Source: Rhodanobacteraceae bacterium (lineage in GTDB: Bacteria; Pseudomonadota; Gammaproteobacteria; Xanthomonadales; Rhodanobacteraceae). Taken from it: a stretch of DNA of 64,000 nt. A program made the position numbers and the translations under genes. The stretch lies in NCBI GenBank assembly GCA_030123585.1, contig CP126120.1:3101001-3165000 (forward strand), given 5' to 3'. Numbering within the stretch: the first letter of the stretch is position 1; each line of letters starts with the position of its first letter. The notes beneath the pieces were generated by a model. That model was not told where the DNA came from, made no database searches, and was given only the letters and a program-made list of their open reading frames with translations. Shown here piece after piece: positions 7,489 through 15,200 of the stretch.

Positions 7489-7597
7489 CCCGCGTAAATG
7501 GCACTGCCCGCATGCTGGGCCGAATGGGCGCCCCCGGCTTGGGGTGAACAAAAGGTCGGTTAGGCTTTGGGTTTAGGCTTGTGCGGTGTAGAGATCA

Positions 7598-8056
7598 CTA
7601 TTGCTGGGGGGTTTCCAAGCCGGCTTTGAGCGCACCTAGGACGGTCTGGACATCGTTGCCCACGTTGGCGACTATTGAAGCTGCGCAGCTCTGCACTTGA
7701 ACTGCGGGGCATGTACCAACCCATTCATCAACAAAGATACTTAGCTGGCGATTGTTGGCATCGTGCATGGTCAGCACCAACGAATAAACGGTCGAACTTG
7801 AACTTCCGCCATCAGACGACCTGTAGGGGTCGAGAGTTACGGCCTTGATTTGAAATGCCGAGTCTGAGTCGGTCAAAGTACTTGAGAGTTGATTCGACGC
7901 GCTGAGTTGTTCCCTGATTTCATACACCAGTTGTTGCCCGACGCTGTCATTCGCAGTGACCGAAACGTAAATTGGAACTCGTGTTGTTTGCGCAAGACTT
8001 GCCGGCCCACCAACCGTCACGGCAACCCCGAATAAGACGCCAGCAAGACGTTTCAT
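7598..8056 (-). CDS. Putative secreted/periplasmic protein, unknown
   Basis: This 152-residue protein has a clear signal peptide (MKRLAGVLFGVAVTVGGPASLAQ, likely cleavage after about residue 22). The mature part is rich in Ser, Thr and Val and contains two cysteines (CPAVQVQSC) that could form a disulphide. The segment VYEIREQLSASNQL could be a helix. A GGGGG ribosome-binding site precedes the ATG at 8056. It is on the opposite strand to the island genes and may be a passenger gene; no function is recognised. Confidence 0.6.
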   Translation of the reverse strand: MKRLAGVLFGVAVTVGGPASLAQTTRVPIYVSVTANDSVGQQLVYEIREQLSASNQLSSTLTDSDSAFQIKAVTLDPYRSSDGGSSSSTVYSLVLTMHDANNRQLSIFVDEWVGTCPAVQVQSCAASIVANVGNDVQTVLGALKAGLETPQQ

Positions 8057-8634
8057 TGCACAACCCCCGTAATTGACCCGCAAAGGTGATGCATACACCT
8101 TGCCAAGCCGAGCGCGATAACGCGGGCGCTTCAAGTTGCGCCGGGTGCATCGGTACACCGCTATCCCTAGCGTCCCTGACTTCCCCGGCGCTGGCGCAGT
8201 GTGTAGGGCCGATGCCGCCGACGGTATCGCTCGATTCCCCGGCGAGCTGTAGGGCGATTCCTACGCGCCGACGTTGCCGAGCTTTAAGGGCACGACGATT
8301 GTCACCGGGTAACGCGGGATCGACCGCCAGCCATCGGGATTTTTTGGAACGTGCCTCACGCGCGCGCGATGGAACCTTAGCTTCGCTCAATATCCCGCAC
8401 CCCTCACGCGTGCGCGTGGAAAGGTCACCATTGGTCACTATCTTGCATGTTCGCCGCGACGGCGACGCGGATCACGAAACCCCGAGCGTCGCGCCGCGTT
8501 GGCGGTAACTTTGGCGGTAACAGACGAAAGTCAGCTATAGAAATATCCGTATATTCAATACGTTACTGTCTCAATGTGAGGGAGCCCCTGACCTCCTTCA
8601 GGTTTTTACGAGTTGGCTTCCTCGTTGCAGCATT
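8057..8634. other. Non-coding stretch at the island's right side
   Basis: No credible gene is seen; the open frames here are short and lack ribosome-binding sites. The only structured signal is a tandem 11-base repeat TTGGCGGTAAC at 8499-8509 and 8511-8521. No copy of the tRNA-Phe 3' end longer than eight bases was found, so the right attachment site is not located. Confidence 0.5.
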
Positions 8635-8733
8635 GTAGGTTGGGCTGACGCCGACTTTATCGGCGGAAGCCCAACGGGGGTCCGCCATGTGCGTTGGGCT
8701 TCGCTGGATGAAGCCCGGCTCAGCCCAACCTGC
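8635..8733. repeat. Dispersed palindromic repeat, AGGTTGGGCTGA family, copy 1
   Basis: AGGTTGGGCTGA (8637-8648) is matched by its inverse TCAGCCCAACCT (8720-8731), with internal copies of GCCCAAC between. A second element of the family is at 35461-35540. It lies between the island and the next chromosomal genes. Confidence 0.75.
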
Positions 8734-8772
8734 GCATCGCATGAGTGATGGGTGGTTGGTCATCAAGCCCGA

Positions 8773-9189
8773 TCAAACGAATCGGATTGAATGACCCTCG
8801 CGGTCGAACGCGGCGAATTCGCCGACGCGGCCGTCGTTGATGGCGTTGACCATGAAGCGCAGGGGTTGCGCGGCCTCGTCGCTGTTGGGGGCGATGCCGC
8901 CGCGGCCTTCGAGGCTGCCGACGAACACGATGTCCCAGTGCTGGCCGGTCTGTGCGGATTCGGCGAGAAGTGCGGCGAAGCTTGCGATGTCATCGGGCGC
9001 CTTGTCCACGCACAGGCAGGGTTGCAGATGGCCGCCTTCGCCGCGCGCGAAGCTTGCCTGTTGCGCGGCGGTGGCGTGTTGGCCGAGTTGCCGCCCGGCG
9101 AACACGAACAGCAGCCGCTGCGGTTCCTGCTGCCGTCGCGCGGCGAGCAGCAGTTGGTCGAAGTCTTCCAGCGTCGCTGCGATGGCCAT
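8773..9189 (-). CDS. Conserved small protein of unknown function
   Basis: A 138-residue soluble protein. It contains QEPQRLLFVFAGRQL near the N-terminus, CVDKAPDDIASFAALL in the middle and a GRGGIAPNSDEAAQPLRFM segment. Xanthomonad homologues that I recall carry a ribonucleotide-reductase-subunit label, but no reductase motifs are visible here and I do not accept that name. It starts five bases after the stop of the AhpD-like gene, with an AGGGAAAG ribosome-binding site inside that gene's end. It is therefore the last gene of a redox-related run. Confidence 0.7.
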   Translation of the reverse strand: MAIAATLEDFDQLLLAARRQQEPQRLLFVFAGRQLGQHATAAQQASFARGEGGHLQPCLCVDKAPDDIASFAALLAESAQTGQHWDIVFVGSLEGRGGIAPNSDEAAQPLRFMVNAINDGRVGEFAAFDREGHSIRFV

Positions 9190-9194
9190 GCCGG

Positions 9195-9668
9195 TTACTT
9201 TCCCTTGGCGTGTTGCCCCGGCTGGTAGTGGCCGGGTTCGGAACGGAACGGGATGGCGAGGCGGTTCCAGCCGTTGATCGTGATGATCGCGAGCGACAGA
9301 TCCACCAGTTCCTTTTCGCTGAACTGCTTGCGCGCCTCGTCGTACAGCGCGTCGGGCACGTCCCTGGTCTTGGAGATGCGGGTCAGGGCTTCGGTCCACG
9401 CCAGCGCCGCGCGCTCGCGTTCGCTGTAGAACGGCGATTCGCGCCATGCGTCCAGCAGATACAGGCGCTGCTCGGTTTCACCCGCGGCGCGCGCGTCCTT
9501 GCTGTGCATGTCGAGGCAGTACGCGCAGCCGTTGATCTGCGAGGCGCGCATCTTCACCAGTTCCAGCAGGCTGTGTTCGATGCCGCAGTTGTCGACGTGG
9601 GCTTGCATGCTGAGCATCGCCTTGAAGCCGTCGGGTGAGGCTTTCCTGTAATCGATTCGTTGGGTCAT
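9195..9668 (-). CDS. AhpD-like carboxymuconolactone decarboxylase-family protein
   Basis: A 157-residue all-helical protein with the CxxCxxxH redox motif of the AhpD/CMD family: Cys48, Cys51 and His55 in GCAYCLDMH. AhpD-type proteins use the cysteine pair to reduce peroxides or peroxiredoxins. The EKELVDLSLAIITINGWNRLAI region is the second typical family helix pair. Length fits the family. It lies 24 bases after the glutathione-transferase gene on the same strand, which suggests co-expression in peroxide or electrophile defence. The exact substrate is not evident. Confidence 0.88.
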   Translation of the reverse strand: MTQRIDYRKASPDGFKAMLSMQAHVDNCGIEHSLLELVKMRASQINGCAYCLDMHSKDARAAGETEQRLYLLDAWRESPFYSERERAALAWTEALTRISKTRDVPDALYDEARKQFSEKELVDLSLAIITINGWNRLAIPFRSEPGHYQPGQHAKGK

Positions 9669-9692
9669 CGTGATTTCCTCTTGCCTGAATTT

Positions 9693-10343
9693 TTACCCAC
9701 GCACACTGCCCGGCTTGCAACCTGGGTGCAGGCTGGCGCTCGTGCTCGGGCGCGCCGCGATCCGCTCGAACCACGGTGCGAGGTTGCGCAAGCTACGATC
9801 GAACGGTTGCTGCACCGAATCGGCAAAGTCGAGCCAGATGTAAAGCCAGATGTCGGCGATCGTGAAGCGGTCACCGGCGATGTAGATGTGGCCATCCAGC
9901 ATGCGATCAAGCCATGCGATCCGATCCTGCGCGACGCGCTTCAGTCCCGCCGCGGCCTCCGGCTCGACCGGGATGCGGTCACGGAACCGCGCCAGGCCTT
10001 CCGCGTAGTGGTAGGCGTTGTGGATGTTCTCGGTGATGGCGAGCTCGACGCGCCGTTGCCACTGGCGGGTTTCGGCGCGTTGTTCCGGTGTCGCGCCGAT
10101 CAGTGGCGGAGCGGGATGCAGTTCTTCGAGGTATTCCATGATCGCGACGGATTCGGCGATGCAGGCGCCGTCGTCCAGCAGCAACGCCGGTGTCTGCCCG
10201 GCCGGGTTGTGCGCAAGATAAGGCGCCTGCCGGTTTTCGCCGGTGAACACGTCGACCTGCCGCGTCGGCAACGTCAACCCCTTTTCCGCGAGGTACATCC
10301 GCAGCGCGCGCGGGGCGGGGCTCAGGGCGTCGAACAGCAGCAT
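9693..10343 (-). CDS. Glutathione S-transferase family protein
   Basis: A 216-residue two-domain protein. The thioredoxin-like N-terminal domain (1-80) has the glutathione-binding pair seen as NPAGQTPALLLDDG and IAESVAIMEYLEE. The helical C-terminal domain (90-205) holds a GDRFTIADIWLYIWLDF segment. The start LLFDALSPAPRALRMYLAEKG shows Ser8 in the position often occupied by the catalytic Ser or Tyr. It probably conjugates or reduces electrophiles with glutathione in the cytoplasm. Its start is seven bases after the stop of the cysteine-synthase-like gene, so the two form an operon. Confidence 0.88.
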   Translation of the reverse strand: MLLFDALSPAPRALRMYLAEKGLTLPTRQVDVFTGENRQAPYLAHNPAGQTPALLLDDGACIAESVAIMEYLEELHPAPPLIGATPEQRAETRQWQRRVELAITENIHNAYHYAEGLARFRDRIPVEPEAAAGLKRVAQDRIAWLDRMLDGHIYIAGDRFTIADIWLYIWLDFADSVQQPFDRSLRNLAPWFERIAARPSTSASLHPGCKPGSVRG

Positions 10344-10350
10344 GGCCGGA

Positions 10351-11301
10351 TCAGTGGAACGGCACCGGCCGGTCGGCGCCGGGCGCGGGGTGCATGAAGA
10401 AGTCGTGCAGGTATTTTTCGCCTTCGTCGTCGAGGATCGTGACCACGGTCTTCAATTCCGGATGCTGCGTGCGGATGCGTTGCGCGGCGAGCAGGTGCGC
10501 GCCCGAACTCGGGCCGCAGAACAGGCCGCGGGTGCGCGCGAGCTTGCGCATTTCGGCCACCGCCTCGTCGCTCGCCACGCTGGTGGTGTCGTTCACCAGT
10601 TCGCGATGGTGCGCGAAGATGCCGGGCACGAAGCCGTCCGAGATGCCTTCGATCTGGTGCAGCGCGACCTCGCCGCACAGGATGGTGCGCGATTCCGACG
10701 GTTCCATCGCGAACAGCCGCACGTTCGGGTTCACCTTGCGGAAGGCCTGGCCGACGCCGATCAGCGTGCCGCCGGTGCCGACGCCGTGCACGAAGGCATC
10801 CGGCACGCGGCCATCCGGCAGTTGCGAGAGGATTTCGGGGCCGAGGATTTCGCGGTTCTCGTCCACGTTCCATTCGTTCTCGAACTGGCCGGGGAAGAAG
10901 AAGCCGGGTTGCCGGCCGAGTTCGCGCGCGCGTTCCAGCGCAGCGTTGACGTGGAAGGTGCCGCAGAACAACACCTCGGCGCCGTAGGCGCGCGAGATCG
11001 CGACGCGCTCACTGGACAGCCCTTCGGGCATCACCACGATCATGCGGTAGCCCTTGACCGCGGCCACCATCGAGAACGCGTTGCCGGTGTTGCCGCTGGT
11101 CGCTTCGACGATGGTGTCGCCGGGCTTCAGCGCGCCGGTCTGCTCGGCGCGTTCCACGATGTACTTCGCGATGCGCGCCTTGATGGAACCCGACGGGTTC
11201 AGGAACTCGCACTTGGCGAACACGCCGTCGATCTCGAGCAGCGGCGTGTCGCCGATCGCGTCGAGGATATTGGTGGAAACACCAGGATAACGTGTGGGCA
11301 T
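10351..11301 (-). CDS. Cysteine synthase/cystathionine beta-synthase-like PLP enzyme
   Basis: This 316-residue PLP enzyme is of the fold type II cysteine-synthase family. The PLP lysine is in NPSGSIKAR, the substrate loop is EATSGNTGNAFS, and the phosphate-binding loop is GVGTGGTLIGVG. A C-terminal GPSSGAHLLAA motif is also typical. It lacks the C-terminal CBS regulatory domains. Possible reactions are O-acetylserine sulfhydrylation or cystathionine formation; the sequence does not decide between them. The ATG at 11301 gives a normal length; an upstream in-frame ATG near 11350 is possible, and neither has a strong ribosome-binding site. The following GST and AhpD genes suggest a thiol-metabolism operon. 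Confidence 0.88.
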   Translation of the reverse strand: MPTRYPGVSTNILDAIGDTPLLEIDGVFAKCEFLNPSGSIKARIAKYIVERAEQTGALKPGDTIVEATSGNTGNAFSMVAAVKGYRMIVVMPEGLSSERVAISRAYGAEVLFCGTFHVNAALERARELGRQPGFFFPGQFENEWNVDENREILGPEILSQLPDGRVPDAFVHGVGTGGTLIGVGQAFRKVNPNVRLFAMEPSESRTILCGEVALHQIEGISDGFVPGIFAHHRELVNDTTSVASDEAVAEMRKLARTRGLFCGPSSGAHLLAAQRIRTQHPELKTVVTILDDEGEKYLHDFFMHPAPGADRPVPFH

Positions 11302-11452
11302 GGTGATGGCCAGGTCTGGAACAGCCAAGTCTTGCCAAATTCCATGCATGTTACGCTGATCCAGGTCAGGTATCGGCCGCTCGCCGCGCGCGGCGTAGAA
11401 TCGTCCACGACGCATGTCGCGCGTGTGCAGGCGTGCGCAGCAGGGAGTCGCG

Positions 11453-12490
11453 ATGTTGGTTCGCTGGACATGGTTGATCGTCGGGTTGCTCGCCGTGACC
11501 GGCGTCGCGGGCGCAGGCGATCCACCGGATGCACGCCAGCCCACGGCGAACCGGATCGTCAACCAGTTCCAGAAGAACGGCGGCGTGTTTCCGGGGCGGC
11601 GCCGCAACCACGCCAAGGGTGTGTGCGTTTCCGGCTACTTCGCCAGCAGCGGCGCGGCCGCGCGTTACTCGACGGCGCAGGTCTTCGCGCCGGGTGAGCG
11701 CACGCCGGTGATCGGACGCCTGTCGATCCCCGGCACCAATCCGTATGCGTGGGATGACGGCACGCCGATCCGCGGCATGGCGCTGGATTTCCTGCAGGCC
11801 GATGGCCGGCAATGGCGCACCGCCATGAATGCGGTGCCGGCGTTCCCGGTGGCAACGCCCGCGGAAAACTACGAATTCCTGCAAGCACAGCAGCCGGTCG
11901 TTGCGACTGGCGAGCCCGATCCGAAAAAGCTGGCTGCATTCTTCGCGTTGCATCCGAAGGCCAACGCGTTCCGGATCTGGGACCAGACCACACCGCCGTC
12001 GGCCAGCTATGCAACGGTGCGTTACAACAGCCTCGATGCGTTTTACTTCGTGGACGCACATGGCCAAAGACAGGCGGTGCGCTGGAGCATGGTGCCACAG
12101 GCCGCTGCGGACGACCATGCGGCCCCGGCCGATGCCTCCGACTTTCTCGAGTCCGACCTGCGCAAGCGTCTGGCCCACGCGCCGTTGAAGTGGCGGTTGA
12201 TCGTCACGCTGGCCGCGCCCGGCGATGCGATCGATGACGCATCCGTCGCATGGCCGGCGGAGCGGCCGCACGTCGATGCCGGTACCCTGGTGATCGTGTC
12301 CAGCCAGCCGCAACGCATCGGCGTGTGCCGCGACATCAGTTTCGATCCGCTGGTGTTGCCGCGCGGCATCGAACCGTCCGCCGATCCGTTGCTGCAGGAC
12401 CGTGCCGCGACCTATGCGGAATCGTTGCGCCGCCGCCTGCAGGATCGCCGGGCCGACGTTCCTGCGCCGGCGGCCACGAGCCACCCGTAG
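11453..12490 (+). CDS. Exported catalase-related peroxidase
   Basis: A 345-residue protein with a signal peptide (MLVRWTWLIVGLLAVTGVAGA), so periplasmic. The catalase-type core starts with a RRRNHAKGVCVSGYF segment that contains the distal His. Further family segments are FPVATPAENYEFLQAQ and WSMVPQ, and a C-terminal part ends in VGICRDISFDPLVLP-like sequence (observed as IGVCRDISFDPLVLPRGI). It matches the small catalase-like peroxidases (srpA type) that use haem and organic or hydrogen peroxide rather than classical catalase. A GGGAG ribosome-binding site precedes the ATG. It is divergent from the thiol operon and about 150 bases away. Confidence 0.85.
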   Translation: MLVRWTWLIVGLLAVTGVAGAGDPPDARQPTANRIVNQFQKNGGVFPGRRRNHAKGVCVSGYFASSGAAARYSTAQVFAPGERTPVIGRLSIPGTNPYAWDDGTPIRGMALDFLQADGRQWRTAMNAVPAFPVATPAENYEFLQAQQPVVATGEPDPKKLAAFFALHPKANAFRIWDQTTPPSASYATVRYNSLDAFYFVDAHGQRQAVRWSMVPQAAADDHAAPADASDFLESDLRKRLAHAPLKWRLIVTLAAPGDAIDDASVAWPAERPHVDAGTLVIVSSQPQRIGVCRDISFDPLVLPRGIEPSADPLLQDRAATYAESLRRRLQDRRADVPAPAATSHP

Positions 12491-12522
12491 CGGCGGATCG
12501 GCGCGCCGCGACCAGGTACACA

Positions 12523-13305
12523 TCACTGCATGAACCAGCCGTGGCTTGCCACCAGCGACTGGCCGGTGAGTGCATTGGTCGGAAACGCCGCGAAGAACAG
12601 CGCCACGTTGGCGATGTCATCGACGGTGGTGAATTCGCCATCGACGGTGTCCTTCAGCATCACCTTCCTGATGACTTCGTCTTCGCTGATATGGAGTGCC
12701 GCGGCCTGCTCGGGAATCTGTTTCTCGACCAGCGGCGTGCGCACGAAACCGGGGCAGATCACGTTGGCGCGCACGCCATGCGCCGCGCCTTCCTTGGCGA
12801 CCACCTTGGCGAGGCCGATCAGGCCGTGCTTGGCGGTCACGTAGGGCGCCTTCAGCAGCGAGGCTTCCTTGGAGTGCACCGAACCCATGTAGATCACGCT
12901 GCCGCTGCCCTGCCGGTACATGTGCGGGAGGCAGGCCTTGGTGGTGAGGAACGCGCCGTCGAGGTGGATCGCGAGCAGTTTCTTCCACTCCGCCAGCGAG
13001 AACTGCTCCAGCGGGTGCACGATCTGGATCCCGGCGTTGCTGACCAGCACGTCGATCCTGCCCCAGTTGTTCACGACGGCATCGACGCCGGCATTCACTG
13101 CGGCCTCATCGGTCACGTCCATCCCGATGCCGATGGCCTGGCCGCCGGCTTTCTTCAGTTCTGCGGCGGTCGCGTCGGCGGCCTGTCGGTTGAGGTCGGC
13201 AATCGCGACCTTCGCGCCTTCCTTCGCGTACAACGTGGCGATGGCCTTGCCGAGCCCGCTGGCGGAACCCGTGACGATGGCGATCTTGTCTTGCAGTTGT
13301 TTCAT
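12523..13305 (-). CDS. bdhA: 3-hydroxybutyrate dehydrogenase
   Basis: A 260-residue short-chain dehydrogenase that oxidises 3-hydroxybutyrate to acetoacetate with NAD. The cofactor motif [12 protein letters not shown] is at about 12-23, NAG at about 90, catalytic Ser in GSVHSKEAS, and the YVTAKHG Tyr-Lys pair in the active site. The C-terminal [13 protein letters not shown] ending is characteristic of PHB-pathway 3-hydroxybutyrate dehydrogenases, as is the length. Its role would be reuse of polyhydroxybutyrate or ketone compounds. It is followed on the same strand by nothing obvious and is preceded by the patatin gene, which may help in the same lipid/polymer metabolism. Confidence 0.88.
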   Translation of the reverse strand: MKQLQDKIAIVTGSASGLGKAIATLYAKEGAKVAIADLNRQAADATAAELKKAGGQAIGIGMDVTDEAAVNAGVDAVVNNWGRIDVLVSNAGIQIVHPLEQFSLAEWKKLLAIHLDGAFLTTKACLPHMYRQGSGSVIYMGSVHSKEASLLKAPYVTAKHGLIGLAKVVAKEGAAHGVRANVICPGFVRTPLVEKQIPEQAAALHISEDEVIRKVMLKDTVDGEFTTVDDIANVALFFAAFPTNALTGQSLVASHGWFMQ

Positions 13306-13380
13306 GATGTGCGTCCTTTGTGCAATGGAGAGATGCGCCCGCCACGCGCTGCGCGGCGTGCCCGAGTGCGTCGACAAGCT

Positions 13381-14607
13381 TCATGCGGGTTCCCTGCCGG
13401 TCTTGCGGGGATGCGCCTGCGGGGTCAGGTCGAGCACCGTGATGCTGCCGGGCTCGCGGCTGCGCGCGGCGCAACGCGGATGCTCCAGGCTGATCCGCAT
13501 GTCGGCGGCGCCCTTTTGCCAGCGCTCCAGCATCGACTGGCGCGAAAACTCGTAGTCCTTCGATTGGCTCTCGTGGTGCGCGCTGCGGTAGATGAGGTGC
13601 ATGACGGTGAGTGCGCCGGGTGCGCTCAGGCTCGTCAGCCGCGCCAGGTCGGGGTCGTCGGCGAAGGCTGCGGGCAGTTTGGCTGCCAGCCGGCGCGCGG
13701 CTTCGCCGAGATCGTGCAGATGCTTTGCCTGGTCGGTGTTGAGGCGGGTGCGGCTGGAAAAACGGATGTCCTTCACCCGTTCGGCGACTTCGTTGAGGTT
13801 CTCGGGCAGCGGCCCGCGTGCGCTGAAGAGATCGACCTGCACCACCAGCATGTCGTGCGCCGACGGCCGTGCCAGCACGTACTGCAGCGGCGTGTTGGAG
13901 ACGAGGCCGCCGTCCCAGTAATGCTCGCCGTCGATTTCGACCGGCGGGAATCCGGGCGGCAGCGCGCCGCTGGCCATGATGTGGCGCGCGTCGATGCGTC
14001 CGCCATCGCCGGGCGTGGCCGAGTCGAAATAGCGGTAGTTGCCGGTGGCCACGTCGACCGCGCCCACCGACAGGCGCACCTTGCGGCGCGCATCACGGGT
14101 GTTGATGAGGTCGAAATCGATCAGCCGTTCGAGGGTTTTCCGAAGTGGCGCGGTGTCGTAGTAACTCAGGGCGCCCGGCATCCCGGGCCACTGCAGCGGC
14201 GCGGGCGGGATGCGCGGTTCGAAGAATCCCTCCACGCCGAAGGCGGCCACGAGAGCCGCACGTGTTTCGTTCACGAGTTCCCGCGCTTCACCCACGGTTC
14301 CGGCCGGCATCGTGATGTAGCGCAGCCGCGAAGTCACCAGCTCCCAGAACTCGCGCAGGCGCGCCACGCGGCGCTCCGGCGGGTTGCCGGCGATGATCGC
14401 GGCGTTGATGGCGCCGATCGACACGCCGGCAACCCAGTCCGGATGGAGGCCGTGCGCGTCCATCTGCTCGTACACGCCAGCCTGGTAGGCGCCGAGCGCG
14501 CCGCCGCCCTGCAGCACCAGCGTGCACGTTTCGCCGTGGCCGGATGGGTTCGGGGTCGGCTCCGGCTTTATTCCTGCCGGTTTCCCGACGGCAACAGGTT
14601 TTGCCAC
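13381..14607 (-). CDS. Patatin-like phospholipase
   Basis: A 408-residue patatin-family lipid acyl hydrolase. It shows the oxyanion motif GGGALGAYQAG (around 36), the nucleophile elbow GVSIG (around 66) and the catalytic Asp in WDGGLVSNTP. I chose the GTG at 14607 because AAAGGA lies about nine bases before it and because the next upstream start would overlap other features. The C-terminal 150 residues (after about 250) are the DUF3734-like tail often found with bacterial patatins linked to PHB genes. Together with the following 3-hydroxybutyrate dehydrogenase gene, this suggests a storage-polymer or lipid turnover pair. Confidence 0.88.
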   Translation of the reverse strand: MAKPVAVGKPAGIKPEPTPNPSGHGETCTLVLQGGGALGAYQAGVYEQMDAHGLHPDWVAGVSIGAINAAIIAGNPPERRVARLREFWELVTSRLRYITMPAGTVGEARELVNETRAALVAAFGVEGFFEPRIPPAPLQWPGMPGALSYYDTAPLRKTLERLIDFDLINTRDARRKVRLSVGAVDVATGNYRYFDSATPGDGGRIDARHIMASGALPPGFPPVEIDGEHYWDGGLVSNTPLQYVLARPSAHDMLVVQVDLFSARGPLPENLNEVAERVKDIRFSSRTRLNTDQAKHLHDLGEAARRLAAKLPAAFADDPDLARLTSLSAPGALTVMHLIYRSAHHESQSKDYEFSRQSMLERWQKGAADMRISLEHPRCAARSREPGSITVLDLTPQAHPRKTGREPA

Positions 14608-14659
14608 GCTGGTATTCCTTTCCGTCGTGATGGCGCGGGTTGACTCAATGCCCGGTTGC

Positions 14660-15088
14660 CTACCAGCTGTAGCTGCCCTTGGGCTTCTGTGTCGGCGTGG
14701 CACCCAATGCGGCCGCCGCTTTCGCGGCATCCGCGTGCACGCCGTCCAGCGAATCCGACTTCAATCCGCTTTGGGCGTCGGCCAGCGCGTTCTGCAGCTT
14801 GCCGTGCATGGCCTGGTCATTCGCGGAATCGGTGATCGCGCCGTTGCCCTGGCCCTTGCAGGGATCCTCGGCCTGGGCATCGAAACCCGCGCCCTTGGGA
14901 CCGACGAGACAGTTGATCACGTGGTGCAGGTGCGCGTGGGCTTCGGTGATGGTCTTGGCGTTCTGCGCCATCAGCGCGTGGGCGTGGGCGGTGCTCACTT
15001 CGTTGCCCGCGCCGCCTTGCGCGAACGCGGTGAATGCAAATCCGGCCGCGAGCGCGCCCGCGATACCCATTGCCAGCAACTTCTTCAT
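14660..15088 (-). CDS. Secreted small protein of unknown function
   Basis: A 142-residue exported protein. The signal peptide is MKKLLAMGIAGALAAGFAFTAFA. The mature part is rich in Ala and His (HAHALMAQNAKTITEAHAHLHH) with two cysteines. The histidine-rich stretch could bind metal. A GGAGGAAAC ribosome-binding site precedes the ATG at 15088. It lies between the multicopper oxidase gene and the patatin gene; the nearby copper enzyme makes a metal-binding role thinkable but it is only suggestive. Confidence 0.7.
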   Translation of the reverse strand: MKKLLAMGIAGALAAGFAFTAFAQGGAGNEVSTAHAHALMAQNAKTITEAHAHLHHVINCLVGPKGAGFDAQAEDPCKGQGNGAITDSANDQAMHGKLQNALADAQSGLKSDSLDGVHADAAKAAAALGATPTQKPKGSYSW

Positions 15089-15200
15089 GTTTCCTCCGTA
15101 TGCGGTGTCTGCCGTGTGAAGAGGCACCAGCGTACGCGCGGAAATGTAATCGGGGCGTGTAAGGCCGTAGTGTGCCGTTCAGCGCGGGTTCGCCAACAAG

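Noticed and set aside
8228..8240. CTCGATTCC as a possible right attachment site for the tRNA-Phe island
   Set aside because: Only eight bases match the tRNA T-loop region, too short and common for an att core.
8773..9189. Ribonucleotide reductase alpha subunit
   Set aside because: The protein is 138 residues and lacks all reductase motifs; the label seems to be an inherited annotation.
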